Below are positions 17,057 to 26,205 of a stretch of 64,000 nucleotides of DNA, piece by piece; position 1 is the first letter of the stretch; each line of letters starts with the position of its first letter. A model generated the notes under the pieces. The model was not told the DNA's origin. It saw only the letters and a program-made list of their open reading frames with translations, and ran no database searches. The position numbers and the translations under genes were made by a program. Origin of the DNA: Bacillota bacterium (GTDB taxonomy: Bacteria > Bacillota > Clostridia > Lachnospirales > Lachnospiraceae). The stretch is from NCBI GenBank assembly GCA_023407575.1, contig JAEYLX010000032.1:124001-188000 (forward strand), in the 5' to 3' direction.

Positions 17057-17707
17057 CTACCATGATTTACAAATTGCCAGATATTTTATAAAGAAATACA
17101 TTGTATTTAAACAATAGCTGTTTATATAATGTTTGCGCGTTTGATATCACATATTTAATTTGTAGAATTAGTTAAAATTAGGATGATTGAAAGCTATAGA
17201 CGCTAGGGATAAGGCAGAGTATTTGAGGAGTTATTGTATAGATCTATAATTAACAAATTAGGGTGAATATAAATGTTTATTATATAATTTAATTATTAAA
17301 TAAATAATGAATTTAATGTAACTAATTTACAAAAAAACAGATAAATGTGCATTTGTTGTAAAAAACTTATAATTTTAATATAAATCACTTATGGATAAAA
17401 GACTTTAAAAAACCGAGAAACGGCTGATTTAGGTCTTTTTTGTATATTTTAACAAAAATTAATAGAGATATATGTAAAAAAAGATACTGCTTTGAGACAT
17501 TGTAAAAATTGACGAAAATAAGAAGAATTACCTAGTGCTTTATTGACAAAAGTACTATTTAATTATATACTTTTATTGAATTAAATAGTGAAACAATACA
17601 ATATACAATTAAGTTAAGAGATTCAGGGTATTTTCAAGAAAGGAGTATATAAGAGAAGAGAGGTATTAGTTGCAAATCAAAGTTTATTAGTGGTGGGGTG
17701 TATTTTT
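17057..17707. promoter_or_regulatory. Long AT-rich divergent intergenic region with GH43 promoter, inverted repeat and hairpin
   Basis: The region separates the divergent glucan synthase and GH43 genes. For the plus strand, TTGACA at 17543-17548 and TATACT at 17566-17571 are exactly 17 bases apart. A 10-bp inverted repeat (ACTATTTAAT at 17554-17563, ATTAAATAGT at 17580-17589) brackets the -10 box and could be an operator. Further upstream, AAAAGACTT (17397-17405) pairs with AGGTCTTTT (17431-17439) and runs into Ts, a terminator-like hairpin with no plus-strand gene before it. No coding capacity or known riboswitch was recognised in 17057-17396. Confidence 0.55.
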
Positions 17708-17809
17708 ATGGGTAAAAAAGAAATAAAAGAGAAGGATGCCATTGATACTTTTTTATCCAGCAGTTTTGCTGCGAACATGTGGCGGTATCGGTTAACGATA
17801 CATGGGTAG
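17708..17809 (+). CDS. 33-residue leader ORF overlapping the GH43 start
   Basis: The frame begins MGKKEIKEKDAIDTF and ends WRYRLTIHG. GGTGGGGTG about 8 bases before the ATG is a plausible ribosome site, stronger than any before the large gene. Its TAG lies at 17807-17809, inside the first codons of the GH43 gene (ATG 17802), so ribosomes ending here could restart on the GH43 frame. No family was recognised. It may be a coupling leader or a chance ORF. Confidence 0.35.
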   Translation: MGKKEIKEKDAIDTFLSSSFAANMWRYRLTIHG

Positions 17810-20800
17810 GTATATGAGAAAAAATTTTAAGAAGGCAGTAGCATTAGGGTTGACAGTTGCATTAGTAATAGGCTCGTTAAAAGGGTTAAATACGGACTCT
17901 GTTGCCTATGCATCAGAAGAAACTACAGTATTATCAGATAGTGATTTGACCACAGCATATACAGAAACAGCAGTGAATCATGTAACAGTTCACGATCCTT
18001 CGATTGTATATGACGGCAATGGTACCTATTATATTTTTGGCTCCCATATGGCATGGGCAAGATCGACAGATTTAATAAACTGGACCACCTTTACCAATAA
18101 TATTAATACAGATTTCGCTAATCTCTTCGCTGCTAACATAACCTGGGCTGCAATGGGTGATAGTGTATATGCAGCATCAGGAAATTTATGGGCTCCGGAT
18201 GTAATATTCAATGATACCATTGGCAAGTGGTGTATGTATATGAGTATTAATGGATGTTCATGGAATTCATCTATAGCGATGCTGACAGCTGACACACTGG
18301 ATGGTGATTGGACTTATGCGGGTACGGTTATATACTCTGGATTTACAGAATCAGCTTATAATCATGATTTTACCTATACTGATTATGATGAAGTAACTGG
18401 CGATGCAGCACTTCCCGCAAGATACATACAAGCGGCATATACTTGCAAGGATGGTACGACAACCACGGCTACAACTACCTGGAACAGAAGCACAGGGGCA
18501 CACGCAATTGACCCAGGTGTTTTCTATGGACAAGATGGTAAGTTATACATGGCGTATGGCTCCTGGTCTGGAGGTATATATATTATTGAACTGGATGAGG
18601 CATCCGGTTTAAGAGATACTGGCGTTACATATAATTATGTTCTAAACTCCTCGGATCCATATATGGGTATTAAACTAGCTGGTGGATATCAGACCTCAGG
18701 TGAAGCATCCTATATTGAATACATAGATGGATACTATTATATGTTTGTGACAAATGGTGGTCTTGTTGCAAATGGTGGATACAATATGAGAGTATACAGA
18801 TCGAATAATCCTACTGGACCTTATACAGATGTTTCCGGACAGTCACCAATGTATATAACAGGTACTACGAATACAAATAGCGATGTCGGAACAAGACTCA
18901 TGTCGTATTACAAATGGAATTATCAGAAATTTGCTCAGGTTGCACAGGGACATAACTCAGCAATTGTAGGACCGGATGGAAAAGCCTTTCTCGTCTACCA
19001 TACAAGAACGAACGATGGTACAGAGGGGCATAGTGTTAGAGTTCATCAGCTATTTACCACGGAAAATCATAACCTTGTGGCTGCTCCATTTGAATATAAT
19101 GGAGAGACAATATCCTCATTAGGATATTCAGCATCCGAGGTTGTTGGTACTTACGAAGTAATTATACAGAAGCAGAATATCGATTATGCAAACCTGGAGT
19201 ATTGTGCAGGAGTTGAGATTACTTTAAAGGAAGATGGTACTATCAGCGGTGCTTATTCTGGTACATGGACTATGGTGAATGGCAAACCTTATTGCAATCT
19301 TACAATTGGTGGTGTTTCTTATGAAGGTGTCTTTGCAGAGCAGACTATGGAAGGCACCAATATAAATACAATGTGTTTTACCGCAGTAAGTGGGAACGAT
19401 GTATGTATATGGGGAGCAAAATACCCTTCGGCACAAGCTGCTATTGCGATGACAAATAGCAATATGTCGATTGTAACGGATGCATACTCTAATATCTCCC
19501 TGCCATCGGCCGGATTATATGGAACAGCAATTAACTGGTCGTCATCTGAACCATTAATAATTTCAAATAATGGAATAGTAACTGCTCCATCAGAGGATAC
19601 GAATGTAATACTCACAGCTACAATATCAAAGGAAAGTTTTTCTTATCAGAAGCAGTTTACTGTATTGGTACATAAAGCCATAACGAGTTATAGTCAGATA
19701 CAGCTGATCGCATCAGCATTTGTAGGGAATCCTCAAGATTTATCCACAAGATTAGATGGTAGCCTTTCCATAGCCAATCCGTACTATAATAATGCAGATA
19801 TCGATTATGCAAAAGGTGTTAAGATTAAATTTGATGTTGAGTCAACAGGAACGAATAAAGTACTGGCAACCATTCTTTCCTTTATGGGAAATGAGGGTGG
19901 AAATGGAAGATTGTATTATACTCCGGGGTCCTATTTGGGATATAATGCAACTGGTGGTTATTTTGATGCTAATATGCGTGATTATGGTTTGGTAACGGAT
20001 TATATTGGTACGGCTAAATCAACGATAACAATTTCGCTTACATCTTCTGGTTTTGAAGTAGAGGTAAATGGTGTAAAAGCATATGACCAAACGATAACTA
20101 GTAATGCTGCAACGGGTTCAGGCACTATAACAGATTATTATAATGTGTTATCTTGGCTAACGTCTACAGCGGATAAAGTGTATTTTGGCAAGGGTTCCTG
20201 GTGGGGAGCGGCAGGATATGATGAAGCTTTATGCAAAATAAGTAATGTGTATTTTTATGCTTATTTGATGAAGCCAGATACGAATGAAACACACACCTAT
20301 TCAGAAGATTATAATATGTCATCCGCAATTGAAAATTATTGGACATCGTTAAATCTGCAGACAGGACTCGCATTTGCTAACCGCAGAGATACACAAAAGC
20401 AGTTTGCACAGTTTACCGTATCCGGAACATCAGGAACCAGAGGGGCGGTATCAGCTTTTCCTGTAGCAGGTCAAGTAACTGGAAAATATACTGTAATGGC
20501 TGATGTTAATCTCAATGCAGCAAATGCATCTGGAATTGAAAATCAATTTGCAATTACAAATTCTGCACGAGCTTATACCTCCAGTAATGTAAATTATGGA
20601 GTGGCTTCAGGATATATTATTAAATTATCAGCTTTAGCAAATACAACAACCTGGTCAATTAATGGTGGACAAGGGACCGTTAATATTCCAAGATCAACTT
20701 GGGTTAATATAAAAGCTTTTGTAGATACAACAGCCGGGACGGCGCTTTTAAAAATAACCAACAAGCTAACGGGTGCAATTTTATACTCCGGTACAGTTAC

Positions 20801-23800
20801 AGTGAGCGGAACAGGTACTTTACAGGGATTATATTTCATGGGGGGACGTACAACCTCTGTTCTTAGAGTGGATAATATTATTGTTGACCAGTCTGTTGAT
20901 GGGATACCAACCAGCGAAATAGATTTATCTTCTTATAACGTAACACTAGATTCAGAGTCTTATACCTATAGTGGATCTGCTAAGTTGCCTGCTATCTCAG
21001 TTAGCAATGGTAGTGTAACACTGACGGAAGGTATTGATTATGCAGTAACCTATAGTAATAATATTAATGCGGGAACTGTAATTGTGAATATAATCGGTAT
21101 GCTTAATTATACCGGTACAATTACAAAAACATTTACTATAACGGCAAGAAACTCGTCGGCTTTAAGCGTGACCTTAGGTACTTCCACCTATACTTATGAT
21201 GGGCTAGCGAAGACGCCAACAGTAACTGTAAAAGATGGACAAGTTCCAGTAGCAGCGAGTAATTATACCATTGATTATGCAAATAACAACAACGTAGGAA
21301 CTGCAACAGCTGCAATAACACTGCGCAATGATTACAGTGGTACCTTAACAAAAACTTTTACAATTACACCGAAAGCGGCATCTGGATTAGCCGTAACTGT
21401 AAATGAAACCTCGTTATCTTATGATGGAACACCTAAGCTTCCAGAGGTTACCGTAAAAGATGGATCAACTACACTTGTGAAAGGCATTGATTATTCAGTA
21501 AGTTATCTGAACAACATAAATGCAGGTACAGCATCTGTTATTGTTACAGGTTTAGGGAACTATACAGGTACAATGACGAAAACCTTTACTATTGATAAGA
21601 AGCTGGTATCAGGTATTACGATCATATTAAGTGAACCGACGCAAACATATGATGGAACAGCAAAGCTTCCATCAGTTATCGTTATGGATAGTCTAACCAC
21701 TCTTGCATCAGGCATTGATTACACGGTTTCTTATAGTAATAATACCGAAGTTGGAACAGCCGCTGTAATGATTACTGGTGAAGGAAACTATACAGGCACA
21801 GCAATAGAAAATTTCACAATTTCTCCCAAGGATGTAACTGCATTGAATGTGGCTATAAGCGATTATGTTTACCTGTATGATGGAACTGCAAAGACTCCAG
21901 AGGTAAGTGTATTCGATGGGGGAATAACCTTGGTAGAAGGAACGGACTATGAATTGTCCTATGCAGATAATACAGCTATAGGTAATGCCGTAGTTACAAT
22001 AATCGGCTTAGGTAATTATACAGGCAGTGCCACAAAGAATTTTTCAATCATTAACAATGATATTTCTGCATTTACCATAAACATGGAGACCACAACCTTT
22101 GTCTATGATGGAACAGCAAAAACTCCAGAGGTATCCGTACTTATCGGAACAGATCTATTGGAGGAAGGAACAGATTATACTGTACTTTACTCAAATAATA
22201 TTAATAAAGGTACTGCAACAGTAACAATTACAGGAATTGGAGAATATGTAGGAACAGCGATACAATCCTTTGCAATTACTGCAAAGGAAGCAACTTACTT
22301 ATCCGTATCGCTAATTACCTCAACTTATACTTACGATGGTAGTGAGAAAACACCTGCGGTAACTGTAATGGATGGAATCGTAGCCTTAGCGGAAGAAACG
22401 GATTATACGGTTTCCTATAGTAACAATATTAATATAGGAGTTGGCATTATAACCATTACAGGAAAAGGCAATTATACAGGTGCAACGACACAGACCTTTA
22501 CGATTACAGGAAAATCAGTGTCATTATTAACCTTATCCTTGGAGACATATAGCTATACCTATGATGGAACATCGAAAAACCCAGCTGTTACAGTGAAAGA
22601 TGGAGAAGTTCTATTAGTAGCAGGAACGGATTATACTATTTCTTACTATAATAATGTGAGTTCAGGTACAGCTTCTGTTATAATTACAGGAAAAGGAAGT
22701 TACATAGGTACAAAATCAGTTACCTATACGATTTCATCTAAATCAGTATCTCAATTAACGATGTCTTTAGGAGCTACGAATTTCCTTTATGATGGGACAG
22801 CAAAGACCCCATCTGTTGCACTAAAGGATGGCGCAAGAACATTATCTGTTGGCACAGATTATAGCGTGACCTATGATAATAATGTAAAAGCAGGAATTGC
22901 ATCGGTTTCTGTCATAGGAAACGGAAATTATACAGGAACCATGACACAATCCTTTGTAATTGCGGGTAAGGGCATATCTACATTAGCAATTCAATTGGAA
23001 AAAGCAAACTATACTTATGATGGAAATACCAAAACCCCTGCTGTAGCAGTAAAAGATGGAACAATCACTTTAGTTAACGGGACAGATTATACATTATCTT
23101 ATACGAATAATAAAAATGTGGGAGCAGCAACTGTAACAGTTAGTGGAATAGGCAACTATACTGGGACAGCCACACAGACCTTTGCAATTACTGGGAAGTC
23201 TACAAGTTTGTTATCAGTAGTTTTGGGAACCTTAAGCTATACATATGACGGAACTGCAAAAACTCCAACCGTAATTGTTAAAGATGGTGCAAAAACCTTG
23301 GCGGAAGGAACTGATTATACAATAAACTATAAAGATAATACTAAGGTTGGAACTGCAACGGTAATAATAACGGGAGCAGGCAATTATACTGGTTCAACAA
23401 AGCAGACCTATACAATTACTGCAATGTCAATATCTAAAGCAACACTTACCTTGAAGGAAGCTACATATACTTACACTGGAAAAGCAATTAAACCAGAAGT
23501 AGAAGTAATAAGTGGAACAATGACTTTAACACAAGGGAAGGATTATACAATTACCTACACAGATAATATTAAACCTGGAAAAGCAACAGTGAAGATTACG
23601 GGGAAAGGAAATTATTCCGGAACTCTTTCAAAAACCTTTACAATTCAAGCCAAAAGTCCAAAGGTATCTCTGAAAGCTGGAACAAAATCAGTTAATATAA
23701 AATGGGATAAGGTAGCTGGAGCGACAGGGTATGTGGTTTATATGGCAACATCAGCCACAGGAAGCTATACTAAGATATATACAGCTGATAAATCGACTTT

Positions 23801-23924
23801 TAGCTACAAAAAAACTGGTTTAACTTCTAAGAAAACTTATTACTTTAAAATTGTGGCAATTACAAAATCTGATTCAAAAACAGTTTATAGCGAAGCTGCA
23901 GTTATTAGTATACAAACAAAGTAA
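17802..23924 (+). CDS. Giant secreted GH43 arabinanase-like protein with twelve MBG/YDG repeats
   Basis: This 2040-residue exported protein has a signal peptide with likely cleavage after SVAYA (about 37). Residues 58-440 form a GH43 five-bladed propeller. The three acidic catalytic residues are visible as HDPS (Asp65), IDPGV (Asp237) and GEASY (Glu301). The nearest type is endo-1,5-alpha-L-arabinanase, also supported by the lipocalin-like domain after it (about 445-540). An atrophied bacterial Ig domain (about 545-625) and two beta-sandwich-like regions (630-830, 860-1040) follow. Twelve ~75-residue MBG repeats (YDGTAKTP..., NYTGT...) and an Fn3-like end complete it. There is no sortase motif. 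ATG 17802 lacks a good ribosome site; 17814 is an alternative. Exact substrate is uncertain. Confidence 0.85.
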   Translation: MGRYMRKNFKKAVALGLTVALVIGSLKGLNTDSVAYASEETTVLSDSDLTTAYTETAVNHVTVHDPSIVYDGNGTYYIFGSHMAWARSTDLINWTTFTNNINTDFANLFAANITWAAMGDSVYAASGNLWAPDVIFNDTIGKWCMYMSINGCSWNSSIAMLTADTLDGDWTYAGTVIYSGFTESAYNHDFTYTDYDEVTGDAALPARYIQAAYTCKDGTTTTATTTWNRSTGAHAIDPGVFYGQDGKLYMAYGSWSGGIYIIELDEASGLRDTGVTYNYVLNSSDPYMGIKLAGGYQTSGEASYIEYIDGYYYMFVTNGGLVANGGYNMRVYRSNNPTGPYTDVSGQSPMYITGTTNTNSDVGTRLMSYYKWNYQKFAQVAQGHNSAIVGPDGKAFLVYHTRTNDGTEGHSVRVHQLFTTENHNLVAAPFEYNGETISSLGYSASEVVGTYEVIIQKQNIDYANLEYCAGVEITLKEDGTISGAYSGTWTMVNGKPYCNLTIGGVSYEGVFAEQTMEGTNINTMCFTAVSGNDVCIWGAKYPSAQAAIAMTNSNMSIVTDAYSNISLPSAGLYGTAINWSSSEPLIISNNGIVTAPSEDTNVILTATISKESFSYQKQFTVLVHKAITSYSQIQLIASAFVGNPQDLSTRLDGSLSIANPYYNNADIDYAKGVKIKFDVESTGTNKVLATILSFMGNEGGNGRLYYTPGSYLGYNATGGYFDANMRDYGLVTDYIGTAKSTITISLTSSGFEVEVNGVKAYDQTITSNAATGSGTITDYYNVLSWLTSTADKVYFGKGSWWGAAGYDEALCKISNVYFYAYLMKPDTNETHTYSEDYNMSSAIENYWTSLNLQTGLAFANRRDTQKQFAQFTVSGTSGTRGAVSAFPVAGQVTGKYTVMADVNLNAANASGIENQFAITNSARAYTSSNVNYGVASGYIIKLSALANTTTWSINGGQGTVNIPRSTWVNIKAFVDTTAGTALLKITNKLTGAILYSGTVTVSGTGTLQGLYFMGGRTTSVLRVDNIIVDQSVDGIPTSEIDLSSYNVTLDSESYTYSGSAKLPAISVSNGSVTLTEGIDYAVTYSNNINAGTVIVNIIGMLNYTGTITKTFTITARNSSALSVTLGTSTYTYDGLAKTPTVTVKDGQVPVAASNYTIDYANNNNVGTATAAITLRNDYSGTLTKTFTITPKAASGLAVTVNETSLSYDGTPKLPEVTVKDGSTTLVKGIDYSVSYLNNINAGTASVIVTGLGNYTGTMTKTFTIDKKLVSGITIILSEPTQTYDGTAKLPSVIVMDSLTTLASGIDYTVSYSNNTEVGTAAVMITGEGNYTGTAIENFTISPKDVTALNVAISDYVYLYDGTAKTPEVSVFDGGITLVEGTDYELSYADNTAIGNAVVTIIGLGNYTGSATKNFSIINNDISAFTINMETTTFVYDGTAKTPEVSVLIGTDLLEEGTDYTVLYSNNINKGTATVTITGIGEYVGTAIQSFAITAKEATYLSVSLITSTYTYDGSEKTPAVTVMDGIVALAEETDYTVSYSNNINIGVGIITITGKGNYTGATTQTFTITGKSVSLLTLSLETYSYTYDGTSKNPAVTVKDGEVLLVAGTDYTISYYNNVSSGTASVIITGKGSYIGTKSVTYTISSKSVSQLTMSLGATNFLYDGTAKTPSVALKDGARTLSVGTDYSVTYDNNVKAGIASVSVIGNGNYTGTMTQSFVIAGKGISTLAIQLEKANYTYDGNTKTPAVAVKDGTITLVNGTDYTLSYTNNKNVGAATVTVSGIGNYTGTATQTFAITGKSTSLLSVVLGTLSYTYDGTAKTPTVIVKDGAKTLAEGTDYTINYKDNTKVGTATVIITGAGNYTGSTKQTYTITAMSISKATLTLKEATYTYTGKAIKPEVEVISGTMTLTQGKDYTITYTDNIKPGKATVKITGKGNYSGTLSKTFTIQAKSPKVSLKAGTKSVNIKWDKVAGATGYVVYMATSATGSYTKIYTADKSTFSYKKTGLTSKKTYYFKIVAITKSDSKTVYSEAAVISIQTK
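20938..23655 (+). repeat. Twelve tandem MBG (YDG) repeat units inside the GH43 gene
   Basis: Each unit is about 225 bases and encodes the pattern Y(T)YDGTAKTP, then TDYTVSYSNN, then GNYTGT and TFTIT. All units are diverged at the DNA level, so the array is old rather than freshly expanded. The last unit (TYTYTGKAIKP) is the most different. Such repeats are extended beta-rich spacers or binding modules on surface proteins. Confidence 0.85.
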
Positions 23925-23969
23925 GAGGTGTATAGTTGAGTTATTAAGATAATTTAGAACACAATAAAA

Positions 23970-24005
23970 AACAACTTCACTATTTAATGGTGAGGTTGTT
24001 TTTTT
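23970..24005 (+). terminator. Intrinsic terminator after the GH43 gene
   Basis: AACAACTTCAC (23970-23980) pairs with GTGAGGTTGTT (23990-24000), with one G-T pair, around a 9-base loop. A run of seven Ts follows. Confidence 0.9.
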
Positions 24006-24111
24006 AAAAACCACTAAAAGAAACTATCTAGGATAGTGATAAAAACTTGTTATTATGTTAAAATAAAAAGTACTTGTATAATATATTTCCAAAGAATAGT
24101 GGGAGATAGAT

Positions 24112-26160
24112 ATGAAAAAACAAATATGGGAAGAAGACAAGAAAGATCTGCATAAATGGCAGAGTTTAACTAAACTATGGGTAGTTATTGGTTTAATGTA
24201 TATATTTTTAGGGAGTAATATAATTGATGCAAGAGTGGTTGCGAAGATAATAGCGAGAGTGGATAGCTTTAATTATTCATCTAAAGAGCTGATACAATCT
24301 ACAAGTATTCCGGGAATTGGGGATTCCTCTGAGAGCATATCTAATATAAATGAGTTTTGGGGGATTAACAATCAATATAATATAGCATATAGCGGGGAGA
24401 AATATGTTTATATATGCATCATAAATGAAAAGATGGTATTGCAGAAAACATTAACGATAAAAAAGGATTTACCCATTGTTGGAAATGTCATTCAAGATAA
24501 AATAGGGAATTATTACGTTGTCTTTGGAAAATATGATGAGGCTGATATTAAGAAGGATCAAAAGGCTGGATCAGCAATTGTTATGTCGGTTGTAAAGTAT
24601 GACAGTTCGGGAAAATTGTTGAAAAAGGTATCTTATATAGGCAGTGAGACCAAGCCCTTTGAGGATATTGGAGAAGGAACGAAAGAACCTTTTCGATATG
24701 GTAACTGTGACATAATTATTGATAAAGATGGCGTGCTTGTATGCAGATACAGCAGATTAATGTATAACGAATATAGTTCGAGTCACGCGCTGTACATAGA
24801 TACAAAGACAATGTCAAAACTCAATTATGTTGCTCCAATGAATAGTGGTACAGGACAGAAGGTAATTGCTACCACGGATGGCGGTTATCTTATGGCAGAA
24901 TCCAGGTATACTGGAGGTCGTGGATTTACGATTTCAAGAGTTTATCCAAATACTTCGGATTTGACTGTTATTCCCAGTTTTACATCTTTCCATTATAGAA
25001 ACGGTAATATTTATCACAGCACGTATGCGTCTATCGGAGGTATTGTTGAATGTACCAATGGTTTTGCTTTGTCAGGAGTATCGGAAAAAACATTGTCCTA
25101 CACTATGGCAAAGGATGCTTATTTTAATGAGTCACGAAATTTGTTTTTACAGGTATTTTCGAAAGACTTTACATCTGAATCCACGAATAAGAAAGAAGTA
25201 CAGCTTTTGCAAGGTGATATTAGGTCGCCGAACGATACCTATATTGATGTCGGAGGAGGCTGTGAGGAAGGAGCGAAGGACTACGGTGTGCTTTGGCTTA
25301 CGAACTATACAGGGAAGTATTATGCTTCTAATCCTAAAATGATTACAATGGGTAAAGATAAGTTGCTTTTTATGTGGGAAAAGAAATTATATTCCGTTGA
25401 AGAGGGAGATCAATATGTAACAAGTTATTACATGGTTGTCTCAAGTACTGGAGTAATTATTATCCCAGAGACAGAGATACAGGGGATAAAACTGACAGCT
25501 TTTGGTGAACCAACATATCGTAACGGTTATGCTTATTGGACTACGAGTGACGGTGAAACAAATAAGTTTGACGTGCATAGGTTGACGATAGGAGAGACAA
25601 CTGCAGGAGTTACAAAAGTAGAAGCCCTGTCAATTGCTAAGAACGATATTATAGTGAAGGCAGGACAAGTTTCAAAGCTAAATATAAAAGTACTGCCAGA
25701 GGATGCTGATAATAAGAGGCTGATGTATAGTTATGATACGACTGGCTCTATAAGTATCAATGAGGATGGTTATGTCACGGTCCTTACTCAAGGCAATACC
25801 GAAGTATCTGTTTGGTCTGAGGATAATCCAGAGGCTATATTAACTTTAAACATAATTTCAACAGATAATGCACCGAAGAATTTAAAAGCTAAATTAATCT
25901 ATAAGGGAGATAAAACCTCGGTGAAACTTACTTGGACAAAAACAGCGCTTTATCCAAGGTATATTATTTATCGTTCTACAAATAAAAAAATGGGATTTAT
26001 AAAGATTGGATCTACTGATAACTGTGAGTATTATGATACTGCTTTGAAAAACAATAAAACCTATTATTATCAGGTTAAGTCCTCTGATTTTCCATGGACA
26101 GATGAGAAAAATTATAATCCTTTGAGCAATATAGTAAGTATCTATATCCTGCCGCAGTGA
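24112..26160 (+). CDS. Secreted protein of unknown function with Ig-like and Fn3-like domains
   Basis: This is a 682-residue protein. A hydrophobic stretch (about 22-38) acts as signal or anchor. The long middle part (about 75-490) has repeated short beta strands with the rhythm of a propeller, for example QYNIAYSGEKYVYI and GNVIQDKIGNYYVVFGKYD. A Big_2-like Ig domain follows (about 500-580, ending SINEDGYVTVLTQGNTEVSVW), then an Fn3-like domain (NAPKNLKAK to the end). No catalytic motif was recognised. It is a clear paralogue of the protein at 46974-49298, which shares the order of all these parts. GGGAGA precedes the ATG by 5 bases, and a TATAAT box lies at 24077-24082. A surface or wall-associated role is inferred from its neighbours. 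Confidence 0.7.
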   Translation: MKKQIWEEDKKDLHKWQSLTKLWVVIGLMYIFLGSNIIDARVVAKIIARVDSFNYSSKELIQSTSIPGIGDSSESISNINEFWGINNQYNIAYSGEKYVYICIINEKMVLQKTLTIKKDLPIVGNVIQDKIGNYYVVFGKYDEADIKKDQKAGSAIVMSVVKYDSSGKLLKKVSYIGSETKPFEDIGEGTKEPFRYGNCDIIIDKDGVLVCRYSRLMYNEYSSSHALYIDTKTMSKLNYVAPMNSGTGQKVIATTDGGYLMAESRYTGGRGFTISRVYPNTSDLTVIPSFTSFHYRNGNIYHSTYASIGGIVECTNGFALSGVSEKTLSYTMAKDAYFNESRNLFLQVFSKDFTSESTNKKEVQLLQGDIRSPNDTYIDVGGGCEEGAKDYGVLWLTNYTGKYYASNPKMITMGKDKLLFMWEKKLYSVEEGDQYVTSYYMVVSSTGVIIIPETEIQGIKLTAFGEPTYRNGYAYWTTSDGETNKFDVHRLTIGETTAGVTKVEALSIAKNDIIVKAGQVSKLNIKVLPEDADNKRLMYSYDTTGSISINEDGYVTVLTQGNTEVSVWSEDNPEAILTLNIISTDNAPKNLKAKLIYKGDKTSVKLTWTKTALYPRYIIYRSTNKKMGFIKIGSTDNCEYYDTALKNNKTYYYQVKSSDFPWTDEKNYNPLSNIVSIYILPQ

Positions 26161-26205
26161 GGATTTTAAAGTTTAGATTAGCATAAAATGATTTAGGAGA
26201 TTTGT

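Noticed and set aside
20938..23655. CRISPR-like or satellite array
   Set aside because: The ~225-base period is coding, diverged between units and matches protein repeats; no short identical repeats with unique spacers.
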